DNA of 14,300 nucleotides from Gammaproteobacteria bacterium (GCA_019136395.1 JAGVUH010000514.1:1-14300), one strand, 5' to 3'; shown: positions 1 through 7,413, numbered from the stretch's first letter. The notes: generated from the letters alone by a model not told the origin. A program made the numbers and translations.

Positions 1-251
1 GGGCGCAGGTCTTCGGTCTCATGCAGCACCTGGGCCGCGGGCAGGATCGCCAGCAGGCCAGCGACCAGTTCCGCCTTGCGGGCGGTGCGGGCCTGGGGGC
101 TCAAGACAGTCCCGATAACGGGAATATTTGACGGATGGCCGCCGGCACCGAAGGGTGCCTGGTCGGATGGCTGATGCTGGTCAGGCATGTGACCCTGATC
201 AGGGTGATTGAGGCCGCCGTGGTAATGGCTAGATCGGGTCTCAGTGGTCAT
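1..251 (-). CDS. glcD: FAD-linked oxidase, glycolate oxidase subunit GlcD-like (N-terminal part, runs off the window)
   Basis: Reading leftwards from ATG at 251-249 gives 83 codons that continue past the window edge. From about residue 55 the protein reads ARTARKAELVAGLLAILPAA and then QVLHETEDLRP. This matches the stretch just before the conserved 'PYECDGLSAYR' segment of GlcD-type FAD-linked oxidases, which oxidise glycolate to glyoxylate at the membrane together with GlcE and GlcF. The FAD-binding and catalytic regions lie outside the window, so the call rests on this short N-terminal block. The start is supported by AAAGGG (260-265) eight bases upstream. The first 45 residues are an unusual extension rich in His, Pro, Asp and Gln (for example HPDQ and MPDQ), longer than the E. 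coli leader, with a 14-bp perfect palindrome in its DNA. D-lactate dehydrogenase of the same superfamily is the alternative. Confidence 0.7.
   Translation of the reverse strand, partial: MTTETRSSHYHGGLNHPDQGHMPDQHQPSDQAPFGAGGHPSNIPVIGTVLSPQARTARKAELVAGLLAILPAAQVLHETEDLR
192..205. repeat. 14-bp perfect palindrome inside the glcD N-terminal extension
   Basis: ACCCTGATCAGGGT is a perfect palindrome. Its half ACCCTGATCAG recurs at 11095-11105. Close variants (ACCCTGGTCAG) occur at 11131-11141 and 11155-11165, within the linker of the NERD-helicase gene. All lie in poorly conserved, Pro/Gln/Asp-rich coding stretches. Confidence 0.6.
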
Positions 252-304
252 GGTTATCGCCCTTTGGTTTCTCATGTCCGCGGCGGTTTTGGGAGGCCAC
301 TCTG

Positions 305-454
305 ATGCTGATTCCACTTCAGAACAGCCCCCTCAATCAGTATTGGCTTCAAGTGGCTGAATCAAGACCTCCAGAACAGGAGAAGATGCAGACCCGCGCG
401 AAACAGATCGATGTCAAAACAGCCGCGTATCCAGCACAAAAGTCTCGGCCGTGA
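305..454 (+). CDS. possible 49-residue small protein of unknown function
   Basis: An ATG at 305 preceded by GGGAGG (291-296) with an 8-base spacer opens a 49-codon frame ending in TGA at 452-454. The ribosome site is among the best in the window. The product is polar and mildly basic, without a signal peptide or membrane segment: it starts MLIPLQNSPLNQYWLQ and continues with a PPEQEKMQTRAKQ segment. Its last 41 bases overlap the 3' end of the RES toxin gene on the other strand. I do not recognise a family. It could be a genuine small gene or the surviving 5' end of a gene cut when the toxin-antitoxin locus arrived. Only the start signal and the open frame support it. Confidence 0.3.
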   Translation: MLIPLQNSPLNQYWLQVAESRPPEQEKMQTRAKQIDVKTAAYPAQKSRP

Positions 455-875
455 GGATGGAGATCTCAGCGGTGGCGGGATGGCGGTGATTGATCAGTAC
501 GGTCATGTCGGGCGAGTCCGTCAGCGGGACAACCGCCGAGGGAACGCGCAGCAAGGGCGCGCTGAGCGCGGCATGCCACTGATCACCACGCCACTGCGTC
601 CAGCTTTCCTGAAGACGCCAGGAATCCGGTAAATCAGGGACCAAGATCGTTTCGATACCGAGATCGTCTGGGACGGCGTAGCGTACCATCACCAAGGCGG
701 GAAGCAGGTCGGGATCTTGGGTGTGCACCAGCTTTTCCAGCACGCACAGCGATGGCGAGGTCGCACAGTAGGTGACCGCATGTCCGGCGGTATTCCAGCG
801 CCCATCGTAGAGCAGCCCGTAACCACCGTTAAATGCCCTGGCATAACGCTCAGCTGATAAGCGCCACAGAATCAT
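414..875 (-). CDS. RES-domain toxin of a type II toxin-antitoxin pair
   Basis: The protein has 153 residues, the usual size for RES toxins, and is read from ATG at 875-873. RES toxins (for example MbcT) degrade NAD+ and arrest growth. The single domain shows the family landmarks: W-R near the N-terminus (WRL, residues 4-6), GRWN at about 25-28, a conserved Tyr at about 36, Glu at about 47 (LEKLVH), Ser113 in RVPSAVVP, and the late INHRHP block, close to the family's 'NPxHP'. The antitoxin stop and this start overlap in TAATG (877-873), so translation is probably coupled. A TTG at 893 in the same frame would add six residues, but the overlapped ATG is the better start. The frame is intact and no key residue is obviously missing. 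Confidence 0.85.
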   Translation of the reverse strand: MILWRLSAERYARAFNGGYGLLYDGRWNTAGHAVTYCATSPSLCVLEKLVHTQDPDLLPALVMVRYAVPDDLGIETILVPDLPDSWRLQESWTQWRGDQWHAALSAPLLRVPSAVVPLTDSPDMTVLINHRHPATAEISILTAETFVLDTRLF

Positions 876-1309
876 TAGGCAGCGGCGCCCCAAGCGATCT
901 TGGCCAGGATGGTCTCAATGACGCGGGCGCCGGCCTCGGTCCGGGCGATCTCAAGCGGCATCTCGCCGTTCAGCTCGACGAGCGGGCGGCGCAGCCAGGT
1001 GCTGGCCTTCCCCTTGTCCTCAAAAGTATCTTCGGCAATAGTTTGGATGCGCAAGAGACGCACGGCACGATCGGATTCATCCATCGTTAATGGCTGGCCT
1101 TTGGCCGCCCGATGTCGCCGGGTCCGTTGTGGGATGACGAAGCGTTCGATCTCCTGCTCGGTGAGTCCGGCTTGAGCCAAACCCTTGAGCACCCCGAGGG
1201 GCAGGCGGTGATGCACGGCCAGCGCCAGATCGGCCTGGGAGCGGATGTCCTCTCCAATCAAGGCTTGTTCGCCCAGCTTACGCACCACTTCTTCAACGAC
1301 GGCGGTCAT
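875..1309 (-). CDS. Xre/MbcA/ParS-family antitoxin (DUF2384) of the RES pair
   Basis: The gene encodes 144 residues, lies directly upstream of the RES toxin and is overlapped with it by one base. The N-terminal half is a helix-rich Xre-like region. The C-terminal half carries the toxin-binding domain (DUF2384), recognisable from DTFEDKGKASTWLRRP, followed by the LNGEMPLEIARTEAGA motif and a short terminal helix. Antitoxins of this family bind the RES active-site cleft and repress their own operon. The start at ATG 1309-1307 has an AGGAG sequence eight bases upstream, and a promoter with an overlapping inverted repeat lies just beyond. The size and gene order (antitoxin first) fit Xre-RES operons. 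Confidence 0.87.
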   Translation of the reverse strand: MTAVVEEVVRKLGEQALIGEDIRSQADLALAVHHRLPLGVLKGLAQAGLTEQEIERFVIPQRTRRHRAAKGQPLTMDESDRAVRLLRIQTIAEDTFEDKGKASTWLRRPLVELNGEMPLEIARTEAGARVIETILAKIAWGAAA

Positions 1310-1337
1310 CTTTGGATCTCCTCATCCGTTCCGGCAG

Positions 1338-1361
1338 TTTGCCAATCATATTATCGGCGAA
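1338..1361. promoter_or_regulatory. inverted repeat over the -10, candidate antitoxin operator
   Basis: TTTGCCAAT (1338-1346) and ATCGGCGAA (1353-1361) form an imperfect inverted repeat (7 of 9 positions pair) with a 6-base spacer, covering the predicted -10. A CCGGCAG direct repeat flanks it at 1331-1337 and 1365-1371. The placement suits autorepression by the Xre antitoxin, which is common for this family; binding itself is inferred. Confidence 0.4.
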
Positions 1362-1375
1362 TTGCCGGCAGACAA
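1348..1375 (-). promoter_or_regulatory. predicted promoter of the Xre-RES operon
   Basis: On the minus strand TTGTCT (1375-1370, -35) is separated by 16 bases from TAATAT (1353-1348, -10). Transcription would start near 1341, leaving a leader of about 30 nt that holds the AGGAG site of the antitoxin gene. Only the consensus resemblance and position support this. Confidence 0.5.
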
Positions 1376-1426
1376 GCATCCCCATCCGGCGTGCCGTTAG
1401 CGCGCCTCCTTGTCATCAGCGCCCTC

Positions 1427-1442
1427 GGCCATGGCCATGGCC
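1427..1442. repeat. 16-bp perfect palindrome upstream of the HipB-like gene
   Basis: GGCCATGGCCATGGCC is a perfect palindrome of 16 bases, made of an overlapping GGCCAT repeat. It lies in the divergent intergenic region between the Xre-RES operon and the HTH gene, 79 bases before the HTH start codon. It could be a repressor site or just GC-rich simple sequence. Confidence 0.4.
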
Positions 1443-1520
1443 AGCCAACGCCATGATAGGATGCCTCATAAACAGATCTCAAAAGGCTTCAGGCCCTATT
1501 TATGCAACGGACAGGCCTAC

Positions 1521-1859
1521 ATGAGCAAACCAGCAGTCCGTAGTTACTCCCGCTACGCGCGCGAGGCCGCCGAACTGTTCGGGCATCTGCTTCATGACGC
1601 CCGCGTCGAAAAAGGCCTGACGATCGCCGCGGTCGCCAAACGCGCCGTTATTTCGCGCGGTCTGGTCCACCGCATCAAGCAGGGCGACATGGGCTGCTCC
1701 CTTGGCGCGGTATTCGAGGTGGCCAGCATCCTGGGTGTCCCTCTGTTCGATACGGAGCCAGTCACCCTGGCGCGTCATCTGTCGCTGGCCCGTGACAAAC
1801 TGAAACTCCTGCCTCAGGCCGTACGTCAGCGCACACAGCCGCTGAAAGATGACTTCTGA
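1521..1859 (+). CDS. HipB-like XRE-family HTH protein (orphan antitoxin or repressor)
   Basis: The 112-residue protein carries a Cro/C1-type helix-turn-helix at about residues 24-75: LLHDARVEKGLTIAAVAKRA, then VISRGLVHRIKQGD, and a third helical region ending in LGVPLF. The C-terminal tail RHLSLARDKLKLLPQAVRQR followed by a DDF terminus is typical of the short HTH partners encoded directly before HipA-family toxins, where the last residues are usually DDDF. HipB-type proteins bind HipA kinase and operator DNA. The ATG at 1521 is chosen because the homologous part begins there; the frame is open further upstream without convincing sequence. An AGG lies 5 bases before it. Downstream only a fragment of hipA remains, so this protein has lost its usual partner and may now control the large operon that starts 177 bases later. 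Confidence 0.75.
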   Translation: MSKPAVRSYSRYAREAAELFGHLLHDARVEKGLTIAAVAKRAVISRGLVHRIKQGDMGCSLGAVFEVASILGVPLFDTEPVTLARHLSLARDKLKLLPQAVRQRTQPLKDDF

Positions 1860-1873
1860 GCATCACCAGAGAG

Positions 1874-2032
1874 ATGGATTCTGAGCGCAATCCCGACGGG
1901 GACCATATATGGATCTGGCTGCTGCAGGCGACGGCGCCCGTGGTGGCTGGCAGAATCTCTCGGGACTTGACATCTCACGAACGCACGATCCCGAAAACGC
2001 GGCGTCCGCGGATGGAGGATGGTAGGGGATGA
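1874..2032 (+). pseudogene. truncated hipA (N-terminal remnant of a HipA-family toxin)
   Basis: A 52-codon frame starts 15 bases after the HTH gene. Its first 28 residues, including DGDHIWIWLLQ and APVVAGRI, resemble the N-terminus of HipA-family serine/threonine kinase toxins, where a WIWLPG...PVVAGRL block is usual. After about nucleotide 1957 the resemblance stops and the frame runs through basic, unrelated sequence to TGA at 2030-2032. The kinase core of HipA (about 400 residues) is absent. The remnant ends inside the start region of the drmA-like gene, so the junction probably marks where the large operon joined an older hipBA locus. A near-repeat of the start region (GATG..TTCTGAGC at 1848-1861 and 1873-1886) spans the gene boundary. 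The homology is recalled from the family and not searched. Confidence 0.6.
2024..2028 (+). promoter_or_regulatory. drmA: ribosome binding site that decides the drmA start
   Basis: AGGGG lies eight bases before GTG 2037, a good spacing. The in-frame ATG at 2019 has GGAGG directly abutting it with no spacer, so it is unlikely to be used through that site. This favours GTG 2037 as the start. Confidence 0.5.
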
Positions 2033-2036
2033 AATC

Positions 2037-5000
2037 GTGAGCGGACTTCTGCAAGAGGGGCGTGAACAGGTTTACGCGTGGCTGCGCTCATGCCTGATCG
2101 GGCCCGAAAACCCTGGCGAGAGAGACGCTTTACCCAAGATCAAGCCCCTCGACCGTTATCAGACCGGCATCCTCTTTCCGGTCCTCGCCGATGAACACGG
2201 CCTGGATGCGGCCATTGAGGACGCCGAAGATGACGCGGAGGCCGATAACAACAACGGCGCCAGTCTTGGGGCTGCCCAAGGCACCAGCCAGGCCAGGCGC
2301 CGCTTCGTGCCCCCCTCGTCGGTGGGTTTTTCCTTCTACATCGAAGGCGGCGAAGGCAACGAGATTCGGCTCCAGGTCATCCCACGGGCAGTGCGTTACG
2401 AACCGGCCGATGAATCGACCAAGGTCGGGCGGGAGGACCAGTGGCAGCCGGTTACCTTGGGTCGGAACGATAGCGAGGCCCTGGATTTCGGGCCGCCCGC
2501 CTTGCCCCACCGTCATCAGCAGCGTCTCCCGGTCTTTGATGGACGTGCCGAAGTCATGGTGCTGTGGCGTCCGCTCGGTGCGGGCTGGCTGGTCACGGTC
2601 GCGCTGAGCAACATGCAGCAGGACCCCGGAAGGGGCGACGACCCCTACCAGGCCACTGAACGCAACCGCCTCGCCCTGTTCCGGGTGGAACTGGAGTGCC
2701 TCATTGAGGCCGGCCGGGTCGGCGACTACCCCCGTGTCGATCCCAGCCTGATGGATGAGGAGGAGCAGGAACTGGAGCTTCAGTACCGCGCTCATCGTAT
2801 TTTCGCCATCGGCCATGGCGCCGCGGTGGACTGGGAGGTCGTCGGGGATCGGGTCCGACGCCTGCGCACCGATTTCCTGCCGCGGGTCGAGGTCCCCCAG
2901 GTCAGCGCCGAGGGGGGAGCGGCCGACGCGCAGGTGCTGAGCATCGACTGGCTGGCCGGGATCGACACCGACCCTGAACCGCGATGCGCTGAGTTGCACC
3001 GTTTCGCCGACCGCTACCAGGACTGGATCGAGCGGAAGGGTGAGAAGGTCATTGACCCGGACACTTCCCTAACCGCTGCCGAGCAGGTCACGGCCAGCCG
3101 CATCCTGGCGCGGATGGGCGAGGCCCTGCGGCGGATACGCGAGGGCACTCGCCTGCTTGAGACGGACCTCATGGCCCGCCGTGCCTTCGCCCTCGCCAAC
3201 CGCGCCATGGCCCGGCAGATGCGCCAGGCCGCGCGCGCCGCCGGTGCCGCGCCCCGCGATCCTGCCTGGCGTCCCTTCCAGCTCGCCTTCCTGCTGCTCG
3301 CCCTGCCCTCCGCCCTCGACCCAGACCACCCCGACCGGGATAAGGTCGACCTGATCTGGTTCCCCACCGGCGGCGGCAAAACCGAGGCCTACCTGGCGCT
3401 CCTCGCCTGCGTCATCTGCTGGCGGCGTCTCAAGTATCCGACTTCCGGGGACGGCACCGCAGCCCTCATGCGTTACACCCTGCGCCTCCTGACCAAGGAT
3501 CAGTTCCGTCGCGCCGCGCGACTGATCTGCGCCCTGGAACTATTGCGGCGGGAGGAGCCAGCCCTGGGTGACGAACCGATCAGCCTCGGCCTCTGGGTCG
3601 GCGGCGACTCCAGCCCGAACCATTACGCCCAGGCCCGCCAGGCCATCGATCAGGCCCTGGACCGGGCGAATACCGGCAGCGAGGTGGCCCTGCCCAGCGC
3701 CCTGGTGCTGGAGCAGTGCCCTTGGTGCGGCTCGCCCCTGCACCTGCCCAGCAACGTCGATGCAGGTCCCCGCCATTTCCGCTTCTGCTGCATCGCCAAC
3801 GATTGCGACTTTGGCGCCGGGTCGGGAGGCGAACTCCCCTGCAATGTCGTCGATACGGCCCTCTACGAACGGCCGCCGACCCTGCTGCTCGCGACCCTGG
3901 ACAAGTTCGCACGCTTGGCCTGGGAGGAGCGCGCAGTGTCCTTCCTCGGTGGCATCCAGCGGCGCCCGCCGGAACTGATCATCCAGGACGAGCTACACCT
4001 GATCGCCGGTGCCCTCGGCTCGGTAGCTGGCCTGTATGAGGCTGCCTTAGAGACGGTGCTCGCGGGGCGCGACCTCTACCCCAAGATCATCGCCTCCACC
4101 GCGACCATCCGCCAGGCACGGGATCAGGTCCGCCGGCTGTTCGGCCGCGAGCCCGCGATCTTCCCGCCGCCAGGGCTAGACTGCGAGGACTCCTACTTCG
4201 CCCGAACGGTGCCGGTCAGCGAGCGCCCTGGCCGGCTCTTTGTCGGCTATCTGGCCCCGGCCCGTGACCGCCAGCATTGCTTGGCCCCGGTCGCGGCGAC
4301 CCTGCTCGCCGCCCCTGAACTGCTGTTCGCCGCCACACCGGCGGCGGATCGGGAGGCCCTGCTCGATGCCTGGTGGACGGTGCTGGTCTATCACGGCAGC
4401 CTCAAGGGGGTGGGCATCAGCCGCAACGCGGTGCAAGACATCGAGACCCTCATGGCCCGACTGCACCAGGAGGCCATTGAAAAATACCAGAGAGAACCGC
4501 CCACTGACCCTGGCAACGGCGCAGACTATGACACCGGTCCAGACCCCGGTTTGGTCAGCCCTGCCCCCGCCGTCCCGACCCTGGACCGCCATCTCCATCT
4601 CGCCGAGCGCATCACCCAGCTCACCAGCCAGATGTCGGCGGACGATAACGCCCGGAGCTTCGAACGGCTACGCCGTCCGCGCACCGACCCAAACGCCCTG
4701 GACCTGGCCCTCGCCACCAACATGATCTCCGTCGGGCTCGATGTCGCCCGCCTCGCCGTCATGGTCATCAATGGCCAGCCCCTGACCACGGCGGAGTACA
4801 TCCAGGCCAGCAGCCGGGTCGGGCGCGGCGAGGTGCCCGGCATCGTGGTCGCCAACTACTATCGCGATCAGGCCCGCAGCCTGTCCCACTACGAGAGCTT
4901 CCGCGCCTACCACGAGTCCTTCTACCGCTTCGTCGAGCCTACCAGTCTCACACCCTTCACCTGGCAGGCCCGGCACCGCGCCCTGCACGCCGCCCTGGTC

Positions 5001-5324
5001 ATCGCCATCCGCCACGGTTGCCCGGACCTGGCCGCGAACGAGCAAGCCGGGTCCTTCGACCCCGACCGTCCGGAGGTGGCGCGGCTGATCCAGGAGCTGG
5101 CTCGGCGCTGCCGGCGTGCCGACCCGGGGCGCGGCGACAGCACTTGGACGACTTGGCCCGCCAATGGGCGGATGAGGTTTCGACTGCCCATGCTCAGCGC
5201 CAGCGCTTGGTCTATAACGGTAGCCATCCCGACCGGCGCCTGTTGTATGGCCACGAGGATCGCGAAACCGGTCTCTGGCCAACCTTGCACAGCATGCGCA
5301 ACGTCGAGAACACCGCCCTGGTGA
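2037..5324 (+). CDS. drmA: DISARM-type helicase DrmA, C-terminal end frameshifted
   Basis: DrmA is the SF2-like helicase of DISARM phage-defence systems. Residues counted from GTG 2037 show the family order. An N-terminal block (LIGP, then RYQTGILFPV) is followed by FVPPSSVGFSFYIEG, then WRPFQLAFLLLALP. After these come Walker A PTGGGKT (443-449), a four-Cys zinc site (C561, C564, C584/585, C590), motif II DELH (651-654), STAT (687-690), ATNMISVGLD (from 893) and QASSRVGRG (923-931). DrmA works with DrmB, whose gene follows. Read literally, the gene ends at 5324 with about 65 residues of non-family sequence. A -1 shift near the GGGG at 5126-5129 gives a family-like tail ending MRNVENTALVKIR and a stop at 5333-5335 overlapping drmB; corrected length would be about 1099 residues. 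The ATG at 2019 is an alternative start. Druantia DruE was considered, but there DUF1998 is fused to the helicase. Confidence 0.85.
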   Translation: MSGLLQEGREQVYAWLRSCLIGPENPGERDALPKIKPLDRYQTGILFPVLADEHGLDAAIEDAEDDAEADNNNGASLGAAQGTSQARRRFVPPSSVGFSFYIEGGEGNEIRLQVIPRAVRYEPADESTKVGREDQWQPVTLGRNDSEALDFGPPALPHRHQQRLPVFDGRAEVMVLWRPLGAGWLVTVALSNMQQDPGRGDDPYQATERNRLALFRVELECLIEAGRVGDYPRVDPSLMDEEEQELELQYRAHRIFAIGHGAAVDWEVVGDRVRRLRTDFLPRVEVPQVSAEGGAADAQVLSIDWLAGIDTDPEPRCAELHRFADRYQDWIERKGEKVIDPDTSLTAAEQVTASRILARMGEALRRIREGTRLLETDLMARRAFALANRAMARQMRQAARAAGAAPRDPAWRPFQLAFLLLALPSALDPDHPDRDKVDLIWFPTGGGKTEAYLALLACVICWRRLKYPTSGDGTAALMRYTLRLLTKDQFRRAARLICALELLRREEPALGDEPISLGLWVGGDSSPNHYAQARQAIDQALDRANTGSEVALPSALVLEQCPWCGSPLHLPSNVDAGPRHFRFCCIANDCDFGAGSGGELPCNVVDTALYERPPTLLLATLDKFARLAWEERAVSFLGGIQRRPPELIIQDELHLIAGALGSVAGLYEAALETVLAGRDLYPKIIASTATIRQARDQVRRLFGREPAIFPPPGLDCEDSYFARTVPVSERPGRLFVGYLAPARDRQHCLAPVAATLLAAPELLFAATPAADREALLDAWWTVLVYHGSLKGVGISRNAVQDIETLMARLHQEAIEKYQREPPTDPGNGADYDTGPDPGLVSPAPAVPTLDRHLHLAERITQLTSQMSADDNARSFERLRRPRTDPNALDLALATNMISVGLDVARLAVMVINGQPLTTAEYIQASSRVGRGEVPGIVVANYYRDQARSLSHYESFRAYHESFYRFVEPTSLTPFTWQARHRALHAALVIAIRHGCPDLAANEQAGSFDPDRPEVARLIQELARRCRRADPGRGDSTWTTWPANGRMRFRLPMLSASAWSITVAIPTGACCMATRIAKPVSGQPCTACATSRTPPW

Positions 5325-5335
5325 AGATCCGATGA
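5124..5335 (+). other. drmA: apparent -1 frameshift and displaced true C-terminus of DrmA
   Basis: Up to codon GGG 5127-5129 the frame that begins at 2037 gives family-like sequence; beyond it the reading turns to Trp/Met/Ala-rich non-family residues. The frame one base back gives RRQHLDDLARQWADEV, then LVYNGSHPDRRLLYGHEDRE and a terminal SMRNVEN-type block, and stops at TGA 5333-5335. That stop overlaps the drmB ATG at 5332 as ATGA, the usual layout for tightly coupled genes. The shift point is at or near GGGG (5126-5129). Loss of one G in assembly, a real inactivating deletion, or ribosomal -1 slippage (GGG re-pairing on GGG) would all produce this picture. Confidence 0.75.
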
Positions 5336-7386
5336 AACGGCTGATCCCCACCCGCTGGTCCCACCTGATCGGCTGGAGCGGTGTCGGCGCCCTGATGCGC
5401 GCCGATGACTGGCTCTATGTGATTGAGGACATCCACCACTGGATCGATGACCAGGGCAACCCCATAGGGGAGCCCTTGTGTCATGTGGAGTTGCTGCGCC
5501 AGACTCTCGGCATCAGCCAGGAACTGCGTCAGCCACCCAAGTCCCGCGAGGTCAAGCCTGGCGTCGCCGATGGCCCCTGCGTACCGGCCCTGCCCTTTCC
5601 GGGTTGGGCTCGCTGCCCGCGCTGCGGCCTGCTGCACTGGTTGCCGTGGCGCCATCAAACCAACCAGGCCAGCCCGCCACGTTGCACCTGCCCGGCCCGT
5701 GGATTGTTGCAACAAGTCGGCTGGGTTATCGCCCATCCGGAGGGTGGCCTGGACGAAGTGCCCTGGCATCTCATGGCCCATCGCAGGACCCATCAGGGGA
5801 ACAGGATTGATGACTGCCGAGCGGATCGGGAACAACCCTATTTGTATCTGCGCCGCGACCCGGTTGATAGCCTGCGCTGGCAGCTCCGCTGCGGGCGCTG
5901 CCGAGCGGGTGCCAGCTTCGATCCAGGCACCACGCTTCCTGGGCGTAACCCCCGGCGCCAGCCCTGGGAGCGAAGCCACCCTTGGCAGCAAGGCGGCACC
6001 GCTAGTGTCCAGGACAGCCCTCAACCTTGGCGCATCCTGGAGGTCAACGATCCGCGACTCTACTTCCCTCGAACACGCTCAGGACTCGTGATCCCCCCGG
6101 AGTCACGCGTACCTCGCGGCAGCGCCCTGGACCGTCTCTATTGCAGTCCCCAAGACCGCGCCGAGCTGGAGCGTTGCCGTAACCCGTTCAGCCTTCAGGC
6201 CGCGTTGGGCCGGCTGGCGGACCGTTATCGCTGCACGTCAGCCGAGGTTGAGCAGGCCTGGTTAAAAGTCCGCCAGGGCTGGCAGCCTCTTTCTGACGAG
6301 ACAGTCACGTTCGGCACGCTGTTGGAAAAGGAATACCGGGCTCTCACCGAACCGATTCCTGGCGTCGCCGACGGCGAGGACTTCGTCACCCGCCATCGCA
6401 CCACCGACTGGCGGGACCTGTCACCAACTTTGACCCCGGCAGCGCCGCTGGTCCCCAACCAGCGACCGTCGCGGATCCTCGCCACGATCGACCGGCTGGT
6501 TGCTCTGACGCGACTGCGGGAGGTAAGGGTCTTCATGGGCTTCTCCCGTGTGACCGAAAACTTCAATGACCGCATCAAGCCTCAATCTGTTGACTCTCCG
6601 GCCCAAGATAAGCCCGCCGCACGTCTGGTACCCCCTTACCTGGACGGTACAGGTGACTGGTTACCCGCCGTGGAGTTGTATGGCGAAGGCATCTTCTTCA
6701 CCTTGGACGAGGCCCTACTTGCGCGCTGGGCCGCCCAGCCCGGACTGACCCAACGTGCCAGGCGTATCCAGGCGCGCTTCGAGCGCACCGGCATGCGCTT
6801 CCCGGAGGACCCGCCAATTCCGCTGACGCCGCGCTTCCTGCTGCTGCACACCCTGGCGCATCTCCTGATCCGCCGGCTGGAGGCCGAGGCCGGCTATCCA
6901 GCCGCCTCGATCCGCGAGCGCATCTACTGCGCCGAGGGCCCCGAGCCCTTGGCCGGCATCCTGGTCTATGTGGCGGTACCCGACATCGTCGGCTCCCTGG
7001 GTGGGCTCGCCGAGTTGGCGGAGCCGGCGCGCTTCCTGCGTCTCATGACCAGCGTCTTCGACCATGCCGACTGGTGTTCCCTGGACCCGGTCTGCGCCGA
7101 GCATGAGGGTCAGGGGCCGAGCCTGCTCAACCTGGCTGCCTGTCACGCCTGCACCCTGGTACCCGAGCCAAGCTGCGCCTTCGGCAACGTGCTGCTCGAC
7201 CGGACCTACGTCTCCGGTGACCTCAATGGCGAGATCGCTCCGCTGCTTGATTTTGCCGTGGGGGAGGGGTTTCTACCCCCCTTCGGCCAAGATTCTCCGC
7301 ACAGGATCCCATCGGGGACGGAACCTGAAGGCAAGCCCTGGCCACCGCCGAACCTTGAACCGGCGCCCCCCTTCCCGTCGCCCTGA
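5332..7386 (+). CDS. drmB: DrmB-family protein with DUF1998 domain
   Basis: The 684-residue product is the partner of DrmA. In DISARM, DrmB joins DrmA in a DNA-binding complex. The N-terminal part has a Cys cluster C95-x2-C98 and C118-x-C120, then a second pair C187-x2-C190, likely zinc ligands. From about residue 500 the DUF1998 region appears: FLLLHTLAHLLIRRLEAEAG, then IRERIYC, ILVYVAVPDIVGSLGGL and the closing Cys array (C582, C588, C604, C607, C615), followed by FGNVLLDR. The start overlaps the restored drmA stop as ATGA. After residue 640 a Pro-rich tail (many PP, PPP, EP) replaces conserved sequence. The gene ends in TGA only nine codons before the next gene in the same frame. Length is near or slightly above the usual for DrmB. 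The frame is intact. Confidence 0.85.
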   Translation: MKRLIPTRWSHLIGWSGVGALMRADDWLYVIEDIHHWIDDQGNPIGEPLCHVELLRQTLGISQELRQPPKSREVKPGVADGPCVPALPFPGWARCPRCGLLHWLPWRHQTNQASPPRCTCPARGLLQQVGWVIAHPEGGLDEVPWHLMAHRRTHQGNRIDDCRADREQPYLYLRRDPVDSLRWQLRCGRCRAGASFDPGTTLPGRNPRRQPWERSHPWQQGGTASVQDSPQPWRILEVNDPRLYFPRTRSGLVIPPESRVPRGSALDRLYCSPQDRAELERCRNPFSLQAALGRLADRYRCTSAEVEQAWLKVRQGWQPLSDETVTFGTLLEKEYRALTEPIPGVADGEDFVTRHRTTDWRDLSPTLTPAAPLVPNQRPSRILATIDRLVALTRLREVRVFMGFSRVTENFNDRIKPQSVDSPAQDKPAARLVPPYLDGTGDWLPAVELYGEGIFFTLDEALLARWAAQPGLTQRARRIQARFERTGMRFPEDPPIPLTPRFLLLHTLAHLLIRRLEAEAGYPAASIRERIYCAEGPEPLAGILVYVAVPDIVGSLGGLAELAEPARFLRLMTSVFDHADWCSLDPVCAEHEGQGPSLLNLAACHACTLVPEPSCAFGNVLLDRTYVSGDLNGEIAPLLDFAVGEGFLPPFGQDSPHRIPSGTEPEGKPWPPPNLEPAPPFPSP

Positions 7387-7413
7387 TCGGACCTGCAATC
7401 CGCTCCCGCGCTT

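Noticed and set aside
2130..2999. Minus-strand frame of 289 codons opposite the drmA N-terminal region
   Set aside because: It shadows DrmA; the plus-strand reading contains recognisable DrmA blocks and this one contains none.
4668..5351. Long minus-strand frame of 227 codons opposite drmA
   Set aside because: It lies antisense to strongly conserved DrmA helicase motifs, has repetitive Gly/Asp/Val/Ala-rich composition and no family resemblance; long antisense frames are common in GC-rich genes.
5212..6024. Minus-strand frame of 270 codons across the drmA/drmB junction
   Set aside because: It is opposite DrmB cysteine motifs and the drmA tail, has no ribosome site or recognisable domain, and would run against the operon.
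2037..7386. Druantia-type DruE helicase
   Set aside because: In DruE the DUF1998 region is fused to the helicase in one very large protein. Here helicase and DUF1998 are separate genes, as in DISARM DrmA and DrmB.
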